A DNA stretch of 64,000 nucleotides from Beta vulgaris subsp. vulgaris (lineage: Eukaryota > Streptophyta > Magnoliopsida > Caryophyllales > Amaranthaceae). Each line of letters starts with the position of its first letter. The first letter of the stretch is position 1. The stretch is taken from the NCBI RefSeq assembly GCF_026745355.1, contig NC_079209.1, forward strand, positions 40,615,678-40,679,677. Reading direction: 5' to 3'. Shown here one piece after another: positions 1-12,638 of this stretch. The translations under genes were made by a program, and so were the position numbers. The notes beneath the pieces were generated by a model. It was not told where the DNA came from and ran no database searches. It saw nothing but the letters and a program-made list of their open reading frames with translations.

Positions 1-44
1 TAACAATAGACACCATGCACTTACGGTATATATTTTAAAACCCA
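1..44 (+). repeat. 3' tip of the 5' LTR
   Basis: This matches the last 44 bases of the LTR ending at 3831 with about three substitutions, and the match stops at the same CCCA. The rest of this LTR lies outside the window, so LTR divergence cannot be measured. Confidence 0.6.
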
Positions 45-2532
45 TGTCCTTGTGGACAACATTACTATCTTGTGGGCAACATTCATAGGAGATAAGGAAT
101 GTAACACTCAGCATATGACTGCCGACCATCTCCATTTTGGGAGCCTTCGCTACTTACAACAATTTTTGGGCGTGCTGAGCCCTACTCCTGTCAAAATCAG
201 GACATTTTTCTGATGGGTACTTATTTGTTTTCCTAGTTTGATTGCTGTTTGTGCCTTCCCTACCTTTTTGTATCCCAACTAGGGCGGATTGCCGCTAATT
301 TTCCGCCCTATTTGATGATGGTAGTGTTAGGGAAAACCTATTGTTTTAGGTGGCATCATTACTAATATTGCTTCTCATTTTGGGTATGATCCTGGCATTA
401 GCAATGTCATAGCTTGTCCAACTGAGATTGGTATTTATTCCATGACCCATGTTAAATGGATAATCTCCCAAATTGCAAACAAATTAAGGAGTTTATCGTT
501 CTCCCCAACCCTGCTTAGACTCGCCTAGAACCTGGTATGGGGTTGTAACTCCTTCCTATGCACGGTCAAGAGCCAATTGCTCGGCGACCTCTACGGACCT
601 ACCACAGGCAACCCGTTGGGGAAGCCTCATCCTCGTCCACACCTATGTATCCTATGATGGCGGTCTTAAATCGCCTCGAGCAGGGACAACAAGCCTTTAC
701 CTCACAGATGGGATGCCTTGAGCTTGGTCAAGCTACCATCTAGACTCATCTAACCTCCTTGGACACGACACACGGTTGACCACCGTGGAGTCTGACATGC
801 ACCATGCCTTGTACCTTATTTACCATGATTACTTTCACCAGGGGTTTGATCCCGTCATGTTACCCATCCTTCATGGTACACACCACAAGTACATGACCCA
901 ACTAACCATAGTCGTGCGCCCCAGTCTGGGGGCGTACTTATAGCCATGCTACTTTTGCTGTTGTAGGTACTACCAGTGGTAGTTTTACTACAGATATGTC
1001 TGATGATGACGAGTGCGTGCTATCTTTCCCTCTTTCTGTAATGATCCAATTGTTGAGTTCAGCTTGGGGGGGGGATTTCTATAAGTACACCCCTCTCATT
1101 TTACTGCTTTTTAGTGGTTAGTTTAGTTTCATTGCTTTCCTAAAAAAAATTGCTGGAAAAAAATACCAAAAATACAATTTGACTGGATTGGATTGATTGC
1201 TTCCATGTACCCCCGTACTGTTATTTGAAGGTATAATTTAGCTCTTTATTTAGATAGCTGGGCACTTGAGATTGTGATGCTGGAATGTGACCTTTAACTG
1301 CATTGACCTTAAGTGAGTTTTGATGATAACACGTTTACTATTACTACATGCTTTAACTAGTTGAACTGTGAGGATTCATTCTTTCCCATGGATTTCTTTC
1401 TATATCCAGTCTATTCTTGTGTATTAGTTCCTCTCTTGCATTTCGATCTTTATTTTGGCAAGGTATTTGTTGACATTTGACATCATTTTTCATATGTTGT
1501 GATAGACGCGTTCTTTTGAAATGATTCTTAGGCCTTGAACTTGATTTTCATGATTTTTTTCCATTCTAGCCCCGCTGAGCCTAATGACATATTTCTGATT
1601 GCTAAACCACATTACAAGCCCTGAGTCCTATGTTTGATTACTATCCCAAGCCTAGCTTGGGGAAGCATTAACTTAGGATGGCATTGTTATGATAAGTTGA
1701 TATTAGTGGTTCGTTGAGAAAATATTAATTGCAAGTTCAAAGGTTTGAAAAAAAGAAAAAGAAAGAAAATAATTATGTTTGTTAGTTCAAGGGAAAGTAT
1801 ATAAGTGTGAAAAGTTGAAAAAGTGCATTTATTCCTTTTTCTTTCATTCACATTAATCTCAAGAGAAAAATATATATCATGAGAAACTAAACTGAAAACA
1901 AAACTTTATTGTGTGTGTGTGTGTGGTGATTTTCCATAGTGGGATGATGTTTTAGATGTGTGTTAATGTCTTAGAAGTTGTTTTAGAGCTCACTTCCTCT
2001 TGATTATTAGTGTTAATTGCTCCCCTTTCTTAGCTTTACCGACACATTCCCTAAATGTTTTTCCTACCTTAACTCAAGCCCCATTAGAACCCTGAAAATA
2101 CCTCTTGACCATGTGTTCTTTGTTTGTTGAATTGATAAGGAGTACGTTCACTACTTGAGTCGACCTGAATAGGATGAGTGACATTATACATTTCTAACAC
2201 ACATGAGAGTGTGACTGAGAAGGGTTATTATGCTTGGGTTGGTGTGTGTTCGGGCTCATTTTATGCCTGCCACAAAAATTGAAAGGAGTGACACCCTAGT
2301 GAGCACCTTTTCGAGATTTGCATATCATGTAAGGTAGTCGCATTTGATTGCTTGCTTGGGCGATTGGTGGTTAGAGTGATCTAAACAGTTGACCTTGAAT
2401 TTTGCCTTGAATGATTTTAAGCTTTGAAGAGTTTTTAATCTCTGTTTTCATGTCTAAAGGGATGAAGCAATTATATTCATGTTCATGTCATGCTTTGCTT
2501 GAGGACAAACAAAGGTTTATCTAGGGGGATTT

Positions 2533-3831
2533 TGATGTGTCTATTTTATATAGATTATCTGGCCCAATTCCCTTAGCTTTGAGAGTCGGTTTGAGCTCTT
2601 TTGGGCTTGTTTTTTTTGTGTGATTTGATATGTTTGGACTTGTTTTCGTTTGTTAGCTGTTTTTGTGTAGGATAGGCATCTAAAGCCTGAATTTGAGTTA
2701 TCGAACGAAATTCCAATGGTCACATGATCCCCGTAGAAGATCCAAGAGGTTGCACAAGAGGCTTGGATGAAGAATTTGCGAAAGAAGCCAAGGAGCAGTG
2801 CCCGCCCGGTCGACCGAGTGGTTTCGCTCGACAAGTCGAGATGAAAACTCCTTCAGCGTACAAGACATGTTTGCCCGGCCAACGAGGCGAGAAAGAGGCC
2901 AGAAAATCCTCCTTTACTCGTAAAATCAAGACACCGTCGCCCGATCGGGCAGTTTGGCCGAGTCGACGGGGTTGTATTTGCATCAAATTTTGCCTTTTTT
3001 AGCCGATTTTGTAAAAAATATAAATAGATTTTTAGTATTTTCTATTAGTATATATTTTATTATTCGTTTTCAGTTTAATCACTTAGTTTTCTCTCTACCC
3101 TTGTATTAACTAATTGCTTTGAAGATTATATAGATCGTTGATTTCGTTTCTATTCCCCCTCAATAATTCGGTATTCTTCTTTACTTTGTTTACTTTGAAG
3201 AATTCTTCTATTTCCATTATGTTTATTGTGTTTATTATTATCATGAGTGAGTAATCTTTTTCTAGGGCTTAGTGAGGGAAGCCATTTTTACACATATTTG
3301 ACTGTGGTTTAAAGTTCCTCGATATTTGGATTGAATTAGAGTAATTCCTATTTATTTGTTATGCTGGTTTAATTCATGTAATTGTACAATATCATGGGTT
3401 ATGTTTAGCTAATAGGAGTTAGAATCGAAAGATCATACTCATTAGAGGATTGTTACAATTGGTAGGTCTGATTATGTTGAACAACCGTACTAGCATATGT
3501 TGATTTAAGAGTGTTAAGACCCGACCGTAGAATTAACAAAATACTGTAATTATTCGAACTTTAATCCAAGTATTGTTGAATTATATTGTAGTGATTAAAT
3601 TGGTATAAGCATGGTGGACCGATCGATTGCCCTAGGTTTTTAATTATTTGATAAACTTACATCCATTTGTGTTCTAGTCTATTCTAGTTTAATTATTAAT
3701 TATTCAATCAAATTTTTCTCTTCAAGTAGTCAAATAATAAAGCACAAATCTATAAAATACTCTCCATGTGCATCTGCCAGTTTCTGCTAACAATAGACAC
3801 CGTACACTTGCGGTATATATTTTAAAACCCA
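2533..3831 (+). repeat. 3' LTR of the LARD-like element
   Basis: It starts TGATGTGTCT directly after the purine tract and ends CCCA at the point where homology with bases 1-44 stops. That is 1,299 bp with TG...CA ends. It contains a GC-rich stretch (2795-2970) with repeated GTCGA and CCCG(A/G)TCG words inside otherwise AT-rich sequence. Short open frames here on both strands are not genes. Confidence 0.6.
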
Positions 3832-3879
3832 TCACAAATAAAAGCTAGAACCCCATAAAGTTTTTCCGAAAATTTTGAC

Positions 3880-4600
3880 ATATCTCATCTTTTTTAAGCT
3901 GATGAATTTTTCCTGTTTAGTCAATCTTCGAAAGAGAATATTACTCATATCAAGGTTGTTCTTCACTGGCTTTATAAGCTTTCAGGCCTTTAGATAAATA
4001 GCCATAAATCTTCTCTTATCTTTATAAGAAGAATGAATAATAATATTAGAAGAAACTTAGCATTTTTCTGGTAAACAAACCAATCTAGCTTTTTTGGTAA
4101 ATATTTGGGTATACATATCTCCCCTCTTAGACCTTACAAAAGCAATTTTATGCATATTATTGATAAAACTAGAGAGAAAATCAAAGGTTGGAAAGCTAAG
4201 CTTTTAAATATAGTCTGGAGATGCACTCCAGTTAACTTAGTTCTCAACACTTATCCCCTTTATGCTATGCAAACAGCCTTATTACGTCTTACATCGTTGC
4301 TTAATAATCTGGAACAATCTTATAAATAGCCATAAATAATGATTGATAATCTGGTTCCATATTACATTATCAGGGATGTCCAAGCCCTTCCTCTTCCCAC
4401 TTTTACATGATAGAGAGGATTATTGGACTTGGACTCGCTCTATTCATGGCGATTTTACTATTAAATCTGCCTATCAATCATTGCATGATATTATTATAAA
4501 TAAGTCAGGGTTAAAATGAAAGACTATTTGGAAATCAAACATTCCTTAAAAAGTATAGGATGTTTTTATAGAATATTTTCAAGAAACTCCTCTAGTTGGC
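3880..4600 (+). pseudogene. LINE reverse-transcriptase fragment, decayed
   Basis: Plus-strand translation in shifting frames gives the stretch that follows the catalytic core of plant LINE reverse transcriptases: a HWLYKLSGLQIN-like segment near 3970, then 'YLGIHISPLR' and 'REKIKGWKAKLLN' at 4100-4200, then a WTW.RSIHGDFTIKSAYQ-like segment at 4430-4500, as found before the zf-RVT region. No complete domain, endonuclease or RNase H is left, and stops and frameshifts interrupt it. It abuts the LTR end at 3831, so the LARD-like element may have inserted into this LINE; the other side is outside the window. Confidence 0.55.
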
Positions 4601-4639
4601 TGCCTTTAGAAGCTATATAGGCCATAAGAAGTTGACCAG

Positions 4640-7475
4640 CTTAATAAAAGTCCTCAGTCAATGACCTCAACCTCAGATTCAAGAGCCTTAGCGACCTCAA
4701 AATGAGGGACAATAACCTCTTATGGATCAGCGCCGTCAGGACCCTTGCTAGCATCTAGGTCAACGACCTCAACGTTTATGACTTCTTATGGGGTGACACT
4801 CAGGTCTTCAGGCTCCTCAAACTCGATTCAAAGGTCATCATTGGCTATATCTGCCGATGTAACCCTATCACCAAGAGTCTCGCCTTCGACTGGCATCTCA
4901 AACTCCAGGCGGCCATATGCATCCTCAATCGCACCCTAATCAATATCTAGGATGGCATGCTTAGCAAAAAGCATGGTAGCAGACCAACCCACATTATTTT
5001 TATTGGCGATACGGGTGACAAATTCCATGGACTATCGGTAGTCCGCCATAACCTCAGCCTCGCGCCCCAATACGGTCTGCATCTCTTCCTTTACTGTCTC
5101 CATTTTGGCGGCTTGGTCCTTGAGAGTCGCCTTAAAGGATGCAACTATAACATTGGCCAACTGCATGTCTACCTTGATGGTTTCCAGCTCCGCCATGGTC
5201 GACTTCAGCTTGTCCCGTTCAGCCTTTTGTCACTCATCAACTTTGGTCATGAGCTCTTTCCGGCACTCGGCATGCTCCTCCACTTCATTAAATTGAAGTA
5301 AGTACTTTGGAAAACCGGTAAACATCGCGAAGCTCCTTTCCTGAATGAGCCAATTGAAAAGGATGATGATGAGCACCCAAGTGTTAGAAAGTAATCACAA
5401 ATATATAGATACATAACATATCGACCAAAGAATACTTACCATAGCCATGTTATGGGCATGCACCGCAGCTGCCGCCCTGATGGTCTCTACCGGCATGTCA
5501 TACCTTAATTGTATGCCTTTAAGTAGTCGGTAGCCTAGGTTGCTACCTTCCAAGGGACGGTCAAGACGCAAAGACTCATCGTCGAAGACGTTGAGCCTTA
5601 ATTGTAACTTCTCGCCATCCTACACTGGTGAGCGAGAGTACTATTTTCATATGATCTCAGCTATGACGGTAATTGATTCTTCGATCCACCCCTTTGCCGT
5701 GGGCTTAGCAACAAAATTAAGCTCCAAAATCATTTAAGGTAGGGTTTGCTGCTTATAGGTTTGGGGGGGGGGGCAGCGACGAGCTCCGCACATCCATGAC
5801 TCGTGTGGGGGGTGAGGTTGTCACTTAAGGAGTAGCGGCAGCCTGAACCTATTTTTCTTTGGCAAGGATAGAGGATCATTTGGGCTCCTTCTCCCTGGAA
5901 GTCTTCTCTTTAGAAGCCACCTTCCTTGTTTGAGAAACTGTAGACGGCTTCTTAGAAAAACCAGTGAGGGAGCCACCCGTATGGTGTCCGTTCATCGCCA
6001 TTGTCGCGGCCTACCCCACCGCTTTGTTTTCCTCCCCTTTCTCCAATGCTAGGTTGAATTGAGGTGAATCTTCTGGATGACTTTGGCGGCATGTTGGGGA
6101 TCGGAATGAAGTTACGGTTTAGATGAAGCGTTTCCGGTATAACGTGTTCCGAGCTTGAAAAAGCTAGACGAATGTCAGATAAAAAAAATAAATAATCAAG
6201 ATTATAAAGCTCAGTATAAACCTATTTTACTCCTAAACTTTACCATGAGAGTCCTTCTTGAAAAAGGCCAAGGCTGACAAGGATCAATTCTCGGGAGTGG
6301 CCTAGTGAAATATCAGCAAAAAGGAAAATCCTCTGGTACCGTTATCCAGAAAAATCGAGCCCGTCATCCTATCAACTTCTCTGGGTGGGTGTAGAAAGAC
6401 ATCGAGCCACCTTGGCCCAGTTCATTATCGGCTTTTGACTGTCTCTTTTTGCCTTTCCCTTTGGCGGAATCGTCTTCCTAATCTAGTGAAGTTTCCAAAA
6501 AAGGTTCAGAGTTTCGAGAATTTTTTTTATAGTGTATCATCCAGGCATACACTATCCGATACGCCACCCCAACAACGTCCCCTGCATGAGCTAATCATAT
6601 GTTCCAGGCAGTAAAAAGTTTTATGAGAAAGGGGTCTAAGGGAAACCGAAGGCCAAAACGTAACTTGTGGGATAGAACACTATGTGCCCATAAGGGAAAT
6701 CAGTTACCACCTTCCTGAGGACGCCATAACTAACTCACAACCGTCAGGAAAGGCAAATACTTCAATACCTTTCTTTAGGAAGTTGTTCTACAACGCGACA
6801 TTTCGCCACTTCTTGTCGATCGACACAAAAGAAGGACTACCTTCCTCATACACCGGCTAGTAGGGTCGTTGAGCCCCTCATCGTCATCGTCCTCAATTAT
6901 TTCGAGAGAGTCAGGATTATCGTTGGCCACAATATCAACCTCATTATTATCCTCCATAATTGCCACCACGTCCCGAAGAACGTCGTCATCCTTAATTTTG
7001 TTCTCGCCGTCACAACCCTCTGCCGACTCCTTATATTCATCATTTTTGTGTTCTCACCCTTACAAGTCTCTATCGTTTCAGGGGATGAGGCCTCAATAGG
7101 GGCACGATATGAGGAGACCAGCGACGTCGGGAAAAGTATCGATCCCATCAAGAAATAGTTCAGGATACCTCTTGGCCAGGCCGAGCATCCCGCCATAGCA
7201 GCTGTGGGGAACCGTCATAACCACCATGTCTTGAATATATCTAACAGCAGCAAGGGTGAAATAACTAGTTGGTTGGAGTCTGCCGGAGCCTCGGAGGTCG
7301 AACCAGTTCTACCAGATGTACCAGGAACCTTACCAGATTTTGTTCTACGTTCTGCTACGCTGGCAAGGGTGAATTGGCCGAAATTACAAGACAAGATTTA
7401 GAAGAGCTACTAGAAGTAAAATCACTATTGATAATGGAGGGAAGACTCTTGGATATATTTGGGGAATCAGAGGCA
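4640..7475 (-). pseudogene. Decayed gag-like retrotransposon ORF (putative gypsy-type transposon protein)
   Basis: Reading the minus strand from about 7475 down gives a serine-rich start (MSSASDSPNISKSLP). At 6970-6800 there is an acidic segment (EIIEDDDDEG). At about 6700-6530 follows a globular stretch with 'LRFGLRFPLDPF' that resembles the plant 'putative gypsy type transposon' domain. At 5300-4990 comes a Lys/Glu-rich, coiled-coil-like tail. Several frameshifts and stops separate these pieces, so it cannot make a full protein. Proteins with this arrangement are encoded by non-autonomous plant Ty3/gypsy relatives. The domain match is from memory of the family and needs a profile search. 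I cannot exclude decay of a host-like gene. Confidence 0.4.
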
Positions 7476-7809
7476 GAAGACATGCTTAAAAGCAATAATT
7501 GAAGTATATTTGGAAGATTTGTGGGAATAATGTTACCTAGAAAGATGAATTCAAGTGAGAAACGCACGAACAACTTCAAAATGCTCGAATGTGGAGCAGA
7601 ATTCTGAACTTAGCTCAACCTGCAAAGAAATTTGTGAAATCGCTAAATTATGAAACATAAAGTGTGGATGAATAATTTGTGCATGGTTCTGTTTGATTTA
7701 AGCAAGACTTGAAAGAGTTATGAGCAACAGAAGATTCGCAGTCGGAGAGAAAATTACCCGTGTATTGGTCTGAGTTTGAGAAAAATTATGAAAATTAAGG
7801 AATCGGGGG

Positions 7810-8480
7810 AACTGTCATCATAACACGACCAATTGATATAATCTTACCTAGGTGCTTGTCATATGTTGTGCGGAGATCGAGGCGACGTTTCATATTCACC
7901 AGGCCAAAGATGTGTCTCGCGTACCCTACCGGCTTAATGAGATCCCTAGAGCTGAACAAAAGTCACAATACTCATGATGGCTAGATAATCGACTAAGCAA
8001 AACATAAATGTACCAGTAATACCGGCTTGGGAGCTAGTTCTATGGGGGCTATTCAAGTGCCATACCGTCCTATTGGACTAGTAAAGACCATCTTGGTCAA
8101 ACATTCAAGGTATCTCCGAGTGATTAGGAAGAGAATTTTCATGATACCGGTATTATACACATTCCGGCCTATATCTAGCACTTTGTGTATAACGCTTGGG
8201 CTATCCATAATGGGCCTGGACCTAATTATTTTCATCCAGCTAAGGACTATGGGCCTAAGGATAAATACAAGGAGATGATTGAATTGTTTCCACCCAATAG
8301 GGCAGTGTCCTACCTAGCTTGGGACACTACTGGCTCCGACAAATACCCATGATCCGGGTCACAAAGGTACATTTACAATCATAATTACACAGCACTTGAG
8401 AGCTAATGACTTTATCTTTACTAACTTAGGCGTCGAAGAGGCATACCCCATATCAACCCCCAAGGTTAGTTTACGTGTTA
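7810..8480. other. LTR-like non-coding stretch upstream of the gag-like ORF
   Basis: There is no supported gene here. 'cacttgagagctaatgac' (8393-8410) followed by 'cttaggcgtcg' (8428-8438) resembles the R/U5 end of many plant gypsy LTRs, here in plus orientation, and a possible LTR start (TGTCATCATAACACG) lies at about 7812. The partner LTR was not found and the orientation does not fit the minus-strand ORF next to it. It may be a solo LTR. Confidence 0.25.
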
Positions 8481-8811
8481 TGTGTTGCAGGTCATCAAAG
8501 AGGCTCGCGTGACAAGGAGATATCGGTTCAGTCCCAAAGCATTTATTCCATACCAGAACAAGATTATTTCAAAATATTATCATAATTACAATATACTTTT
8601 ACTAAAAAAACAACCAAGTTCTTTTAAAAAAAATAAGCACCAAATCGCTCTCAGAAAAAGATAATCAAATTTTTAGTTTATAACCTCAACGATCAAAATA
8701 ATGCTTATTTAATTTATTTCAGTTTCTAATCTCAATTTATAATTTTAACGTAAAAGATGCATAACAAAGCCCGAACTAAACTCTTGCTATGAGACAACAG
8801 TAGATTTATAT
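8481..8811. other. Intergenic, nothing recognised
   Basis: AT-rich sequence of about 330 bp with no ORF above 60 codons, no repeat structure and no recognised element end. Confidence 0.5.
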
Positions 8812-8981
8812 TACTCCCTCCATCCCTGAAAGATCTGAACACTTGTTGATACACGTATTTTAAGGTGATAAGTTGTAATGTACTTATCAAATGTTATTTT
8901 ATTTGCAAATTAAAGTAGATGTGATAGGAGTTGGTGGGGTATTTTTTATTAGAGGAGAGAGAGAGAAAGTTGAGTAACTTT

Positions 8982-11900
8982 TTTTTTTATAATTCATATT
9001 TGCATTTTATTAATATAGGAGAGAAAGAAAACCTCAACTGATCACCAGGTATTCCTTCTCATAAGAAGGAAACTTTCATAGTGATACCACACCCAATGAA
9101 GAGGAGGTTTCCGAATTTCGAGTATTACACATAAAGTCTATTACAAATATGAATCTAGCTCCACAATGAGCTTACTGTCACATGAATTATACCACTATAA
9201 GAACATGCACCCTATAAGTCCCCTCAAATTTTAACACACTCATTACTGCCCACATCTGAATCATGACCTTCAAATTAACATACATTGAAGCTGGAGCTGC
9301 ACTACTAACCATACTTGAAGCTGGATTCAAACTTCTTAGATCCAAGCTATGAGTTCTTCTAGCCTATGAAGACCTTGCTTGGCTAAGGAATCAGCCACAG
9401 AGTTGGCACTCCTTCCTTTGTGAATGATGGATATGCACAAGTGTTTTTTCCTTGCATTTCTGATGAAATTGAGGTGATGATTCATATTCCAAGGCCCACC
9501 ATTTCATTGTTACTCTATTGCACCGCATTCAAGGAATCCGATTCAAGTGTAATCATGCAATGCTTTGTTACATCACTTGATAAAGAGATCTTGATCGCAT
9601 GATGAATTGCCAATATTTCAGCGCAATCAATCTCCATGAAAGGAATAGGGGAGGAAAACATACATACAAAATTCCCCACATGATTTCGAAGGATGCCTCC
9701 TATAGCCGATGATGATGAGTGAAGATTCACGGAGGCGTCGACATTCCATTTGAGATTGTTTACCTCGGGAGGGGTCCATTCACAAGGAGATGGAATAGCC
9801 ATAGGAAAGCTTGACACAGAGGAGAAGCCACGCCATATTAAGCACGTAGGATTTCTCTGGATGTCCATTGGCGAATACGGAAAATCATCAGACCAGCCCT
9901 TAATCCACCACCTAATCCTTAACAGTTGCAGGTCTTCAATTTGCTTTGGTGAATTTGAGGTGTGTTCAAATATACGAATGTTACATTCCTTCCAGATTGA
10001 CCATGCGATGACGAAGAAGCATGCGTGCAATACCTTCTCAAAAAAGGGAATTTTTTTTGGAGATTTCCATTGCTCAAAAGTACATCTCAAATTATGAGGA
10101 AATACCCATTTGACTTCCCATAGGTCCATCCACCAATGCCACAATTGTTGGGAAAAATCACACTGAAGAATGAGATGATTGCATGATTCAGATGCATAGG
10201 AGCATAGTACACATACATCACTTTCCGGGGAGATTATGCCAAGCCTGGCAAGCTTTTGCTTTGTTTTTATTTTTTCTAGAAGAGCAGTCCACACAAAAAC
10301 TTCAATCCTATGAGGCACTAAGCCTTTTCATATTCCTTTTATCGCGTCTTGGTGGGGCACTAAGCTTTGTTTGTCAAGTTCAAGAGAGAAGAATTTGGTG
10401 GAGAAATGACCTGGGCAGTTGAAGGTCCAAATTAATTTATCATCACTGTTAAGTGCAAGACACACATTCTATAGCATTTGTTGAAGTCTTGATTTCTCAG
10501 CTAAATCTTGTGGACGAAGAAACCTCTTCCATGAGAAAGTCCAGACCCACTTGAACCGCTCCCAAAAGCTGAACGAGTCAACGGAGGCATTAGGCATAAT
10601 TGTAATTGAAAAGAGCCTTGGGAAGGTAGTTTTTAAGGGAGAGGAATCAACCCAAGGATCGTGCCAAAATAGGCAACTTGCCCCATTATTTACGCACTTT
10701 CTCACTCCTATAACTGCTAAATTTTTTGCTGTAGGATGCTTTAAAACCACCGAGCAGATTTGTTTCCATGGGCCTCCATTGGGAGGAATGGTCAGGTCCA
10801 ACATTGTGAGAGTAGATGGATATTTGTAGTTGGCCTTGATTACTTTACACCATAGGTGTGAAGGATCATCAAGATATATAGCGCCAATCCACTTGAATAA
10901 TAATACTAAGTTTTTGTGCATTATGTTTCCGACGTTGAGACCACCTAGCCCTTTTGGAAGTTGGATAACCTTCCATGAAACTAGTTTAATGATTGTTTGA
11001 ATGACACCCTTGGGTATAGGGTAGATTCACATGTAATAGAGCGGTAGGCTTGAAAGAGATGACTTTATCAGAGTTATTCTCCCTCCAATTGATAGCATCT
11101 TTTCTTTCCATAAAGCAAGCCTTTTTGTGATCTTCAATATTATGGGATTCCATAATTGAATAGAGGAAGCAATTCCTCCAATAGGTAAGCCTAGGTATGT
11201 AAATGGAATATTCCCTATCTTGCAAAGAAGGGAATTTGCGGCCGATTGCTACCATGAGTTTGATGTATTTATTCTAATTAAGGAACTTTTGTGAAAGTTG
11301 ACTTGGAGCCCGGATGCTAATTGAAATAAAATTAGCATTTTTTTGATGTTCATGAGAGAGTCAAGGTTTGCTTCACAAAAAATGAGTGTATCATCGGCAA
11401 ATTGCAAATGAGTGACCTTCACGTCACTTTGGGGGATCCCAACTCCATTCCACAAATGCAAAGATGTTACTTTTTTTATTAGTTGGTTGAGTGCTTCAAC
11501 TATAAGAACAAACAAGAAAGGTGATAGAGGATCACCTTGTCTCAATCCTCGTTGGAGCTTGAATGGTGTGCTAGGCGAGCCATTAACCAAGATTGATGCG
11601 GATGCGTTTGATACACATGTCATGATCCATTTACGCCATAATAAGGGGAATTTCATTTGCTCTAGTATCCATTCAAGAAAGTGCCAAGATACACAATCAT
11701 ATGCCTTATGGAAATCAAGTTTGAGGAGTGTCGCCTCAATATTCTTTTTCTTGCATGAGTCAATTAGTTCACTTGCTATCAAGGCGCCATCAAGGATTTG
11801 ACGACCTTCAATGTAGGAGGACTGGAGAGGTCCAATGAGAGAATGCATCACTTTTTGGAGTCCTCTTGCCATCAATTTGGCAATGATCTTGTAGATGCAC

Positions 11901-12471
11901 CCAACCATACTAATTGACGATAGTCTTTGAATCCTTTCGATTTTTCAATTTTTGGGTTAGCGCAATGAATGCAGTGTTGCAACGTCGGGGTAGAGTAGAA
12001 GTTGCATGAAATTCACGTACAATCTTGTAGATGTCGTGCTTGATGATTTCCCAAGATTGTTTAACAAATTTGAAGTTAAATCCATCGGGACCCGGGGCCT
12101 TATTCGACTCTCATGAAGATACAGCGCTGTCTATTTCTTCATTAGAGAAAGACAGGATTAATGCCTCAACTTGTTCTGGTGAGACGCAGCTGAAATCTAG
12201 GCCTTCAAAGGTCGGCCTTTTTGAGGATTCTTCCTTGAAGATTTTTTTAAAAAACGCTGATGCTTCGTTTTTAATGTAGAAGGGACATCAATTGTAACAC
12301 CGTTCACCTCTAAAGATGAGATTGTATTCTTTCGCTTCTTGATGGGTGCCACTGTGTGAAAAAAATTTGTATTTCTATCGCCATCTTTAAGCCATGATAT
12401 TCTCGAATTCTGACCTAGTATAACTCCTTGTGCTTCATCCATAGCCACAATTCCGCTTCATCCATAGCCAT
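8982..12471 (-). mobile_element. 5'-truncated LINE (LINE 1), minus strand
   Basis: It is flanked by a perfect 15-bp duplication AAGTTGAGTAACTTT (8967-8981 and 12472-12486). The left edge begins with a T run, the complement of a poly(A) tail, so the element runs on the minus strand. It is about 3.49 kb and holds only the reverse transcriptase, zinc-finger and RNase H parts of ORF2. ORF1 and the endonuclease are missing, which is ordinary 5' truncation during target-primed reverse transcription. Its 3' UTR shares the pattern 'aactttcatagtg' with LINE 2 (19989-34524), so they are probably one family. Confidence 0.85.
9345..12448 (-). pseudogene. LINE 1 ORF2 remnant: reverse transcriptase, zf-RVT, RNase H
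   Basis: In minus-strand order: a pre-RT segment with 'SWLKDGDRNTNFFH' (12448-12197); the reverse transcriptase core at 11908-11249 with '[10 protein letters not shown]' and the catalytic 'FADD' box at about 11390; the post-RT region at 10921-10469; a zinc-binding zf-RVT segment near 10220-10140 (CVLC...H...C pattern); and an RNase H domain starting 'WNVDAS' (about 9740) and running, after a frameshift near 9515, to about 9345, where 'SVADSLAKQG' is readable. In intact LINEs this protein copies element RNA at the target site. Here the endonuclease is absent and at least three frameshifts break it, so it is inactive. Confidence 0.8.
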
Positions 12472-12638
12472 AAGTTGAGTAACTTTCTATTGATAAATGG
12501 TATAGTGTGGCCCAAAGCATGCAGTGTAACAAAATATATATATTAATAGCGGGACCATGCCAAAAATGGAAGTGTCAAAACTAATTTGGGACAAATATTA
12601 AAAGAAAGTGTTGAGACTATTCTGGGACGGAGGGAGTA

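Larger units (their letters stand above)
1..3831 (+). mobile_element. Non-coding LTR retrotransposon (LARD-like), 5' LTR truncated by the window
   Basis: Bases 1-44 (starting TAACAATAGACACC, ending AAAACCCA) recur almost unchanged at 3788-3831, so the window opens at the tail of a 5' LTR whose partner is the 3' LTR at 2533-3831. Between them lie about 2.5 kb with no reading frame longer than about 60 codons. Just before the 3' LTR, a 'gcttgaggacaaacaaag' stretch and a purine tract (CTAGGGGGATTTT) resemble the 3' internal end of plant Athila/Tat-type Ty3/gypsy elements. I infer a non-autonomous derivative moved in trans. The family assignment rests on that resemblance only. Confidence 0.6.
8814..12636. 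mobile_element. Stowaway-like MITE (about 318 bp) split by a LINE
   Basis: The left end reads CTCCCTCCATCCCTGAAA and the right end reads CTGGGACGGAGGGAG, an inverted pair typical of Tc1/mariner (Stowaway-like) MITEs in plants. Each end is flanked by TA (8812-8813 and 12637-12638), the expected target duplication. Left arm 8814-8981 and right arm 12487-12636 join into about 318 bp once the LINE and its TSD are removed. The MITE was therefore in place before the LINE arrived. Confidence 0.75.

Noticed and set aside
2724..3002. 92-codon ORF in the LARD-like 3' LTR
   Set aside because: It lies wholly inside an LTR, with opposing ORFs on the other strand and no domain.
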